Positions 5,211-5,744 of a stretch of 5,744 nucleotides of DNA are shown here, piece by piece; the first letter of the stretch is position 1, and every line of letters starts with the position of its first letter. The position numbers and the translations under genes were made by a program. Under the pieces are notes generated by a model. The model was not told the DNA's origin, did no database searches, and worked only from the letters and a program-made list of their open reading frames with translations. The DNA lies in the NCBI GenBank assembly GCA_021784375.1, contig JAJXSV010000158.1:1-5744 (forward strand), in the 5' to 3' direction. The DNA comes from Actinomycetes bacterium. GTDB taxonomy: Bacteria > Actinomycetota > Actinomycetes > S36-B12 > UBA5976.

Positions 5211-5744
5211 ATGAAGCGCAGCAAGGCCTGGCGCGAAGGCGCGGAGAGCATCGACAAGAACGAGCTCTACGCCCCCCTCGCCGCCATGAAACTCGTGAAG
5301 GCCGCGGCCAAGACGAAGTTCGATCAGACGGTTGACGTCGCGTTCGTGCTCGGCGTCGATCCCCGCAAGGCCGACCAGATGGTGCGCAGCACCGTCAACC
5401 TTCCGCACGGCACCGGCAAGACCGCACGGGTCCTGGTCATTGCAGGTGGCGAGAAGGCGGAGGAAGCACGTGCCGCGGGAGCCGATTTCGTCGGCGCCGA
5501 CGACATGATCGAGAAGATCACCGGGGGATGGACGGATTTCGACGCCGTCGTCGCCACGCCCGACCTCATGGGCAAGGTGGGTCGCCTCGGCAAGGTCCTC
5601 GGTCCGCGCGGCCTCATGCCGAACCCCAAGACCGGCACCGTCACCATGGACGTCGCCAAGGCCGTGACCGACATCAAGGGCGGCAAGATCGAGTTCCGCG
5701 TTGACAAGCACTCCAACCTGCACGTGATCCTGGGCAAGGCGTCG
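5211..5744 (+). CDS. rplA: 50S ribosomal protein L1, truncated by the window end
   Basis: L1 forms the mobile stalk beside the E site of the large subunit, helps release deacylated tRNA, and in several bacteria represses translation of its own mRNA. The first 178 codons are present; the family is usually about 230-240 residues, so roughly a quarter is missing beyond the edge. Visible are the N-terminal [11 protein letters not shown] (2-12), the first half of domain I with [20 protein letters not shown] (37-56), NLPHGTGK (63-70), and the L1 signature [20 protein letters not shown] (124-143). IEFRVDK (160-166) follows as domain I resumes. The ATG at 5211 is the only fitting start; nearby GTG and ATG codons upstream lead to immediate stops. 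The ribosome site is weak (GAGAAG, 5202-5207, close spacing), which would suit control by the structured leader. Confidence 0.95.
   Translation, partial: MKRSKAWREGAESIDKNELYAPLAAMKLVKAAAKTKFDQTVDVAFVLGVDPRKADQMVRSTVNLPHGTGKTARVLVIAGGEKAEEARAAGADFVGADDMIEKITGGWTDFDAVVATPDLMGKVGRLGKVLGPRGLMPNPKTGTVTMDVAKAVTDIKGGKIEFRVDKHSNLHVILGKAS

Noticed and set aside
1..5744. Search for a novel system: mobile element, CRISPR, toxin-antitoxin, phage or defence genes, composition shift
   Set aside because: All substantial reading frames with believable composition belong to known housekeeping families in a familiar order, and no repeats, integrases or foreign-looking stretches were seen.

Overview
This 5.7 kb window is a high-G+C actinobacterial core locus, not an accessory region. 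Gene order, protein family features and the wobble-G/C codon usage all point to Actinomycetota. The genus cannot be fixed from the sequence alone. The order rpmG - hadA-like - hadB-like - murB - (aspC, opposite strand) - tRNA-Trp - secE - nusG - rplK - rplA is a known actinobacterial neighbourhood. The acidic N-terminal extension of NusG fits the same group.

Layout, left to right. Bases 1-34 are the 3' tail of a ribosomal protein L33 gene, closed by a strong 16-pair hairpin (47-81). After a short gap with a weak candidate promoter, three genes read rightwards almost without gaps. Two are small hot-dog-fold MaoC-type dehydratase subunits (185-628 and 630-1034), and the third is murB (1037-2059), which makes UDP-N-acetylmuramate for peptidoglycan. 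An aminotransferase gene (2090-3295) converges on murB with a 30-base gap. A 184-base divergent region then separates the aminotransferase from a tRNA-Trp gene (3480-3552, anticodon CCA). This region holds a good candidate promoter, TTGGGC-18-TAGACT. Downstream, secE, nusG, rplK and the first 178 codons of rplA read rightwards and end at the window edge.

How the genes relate: the right half is the head of a translation/secretion/transcription operon. It encodes tRNA-Trp, a translocon subunit, the NusG elongation factor, and the L11 and L1 proteins of the large subunit. The left half supplies envelope building blocks: an acyl dehydratase pair for lipid synthesis and MurB for the cell wall. The aminotransferase supplies or consumes aspartate/glutamate.

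Every base is either coding or a short spacer; no stretch over about 185 bases lacks a gene. I saw no mobile element, CRISPR array, toxin-antitoxin pair, integrase or composition shift, and no evidence for a previously undescribed system. The observations most worth a second look are the RNA structures in the spacers of the right-hand operon, above all the folded 113-base rplK-rplA spacer, which could be a ribosomal-protein leader. These are pattern-based inferences, not demonstrated elements.
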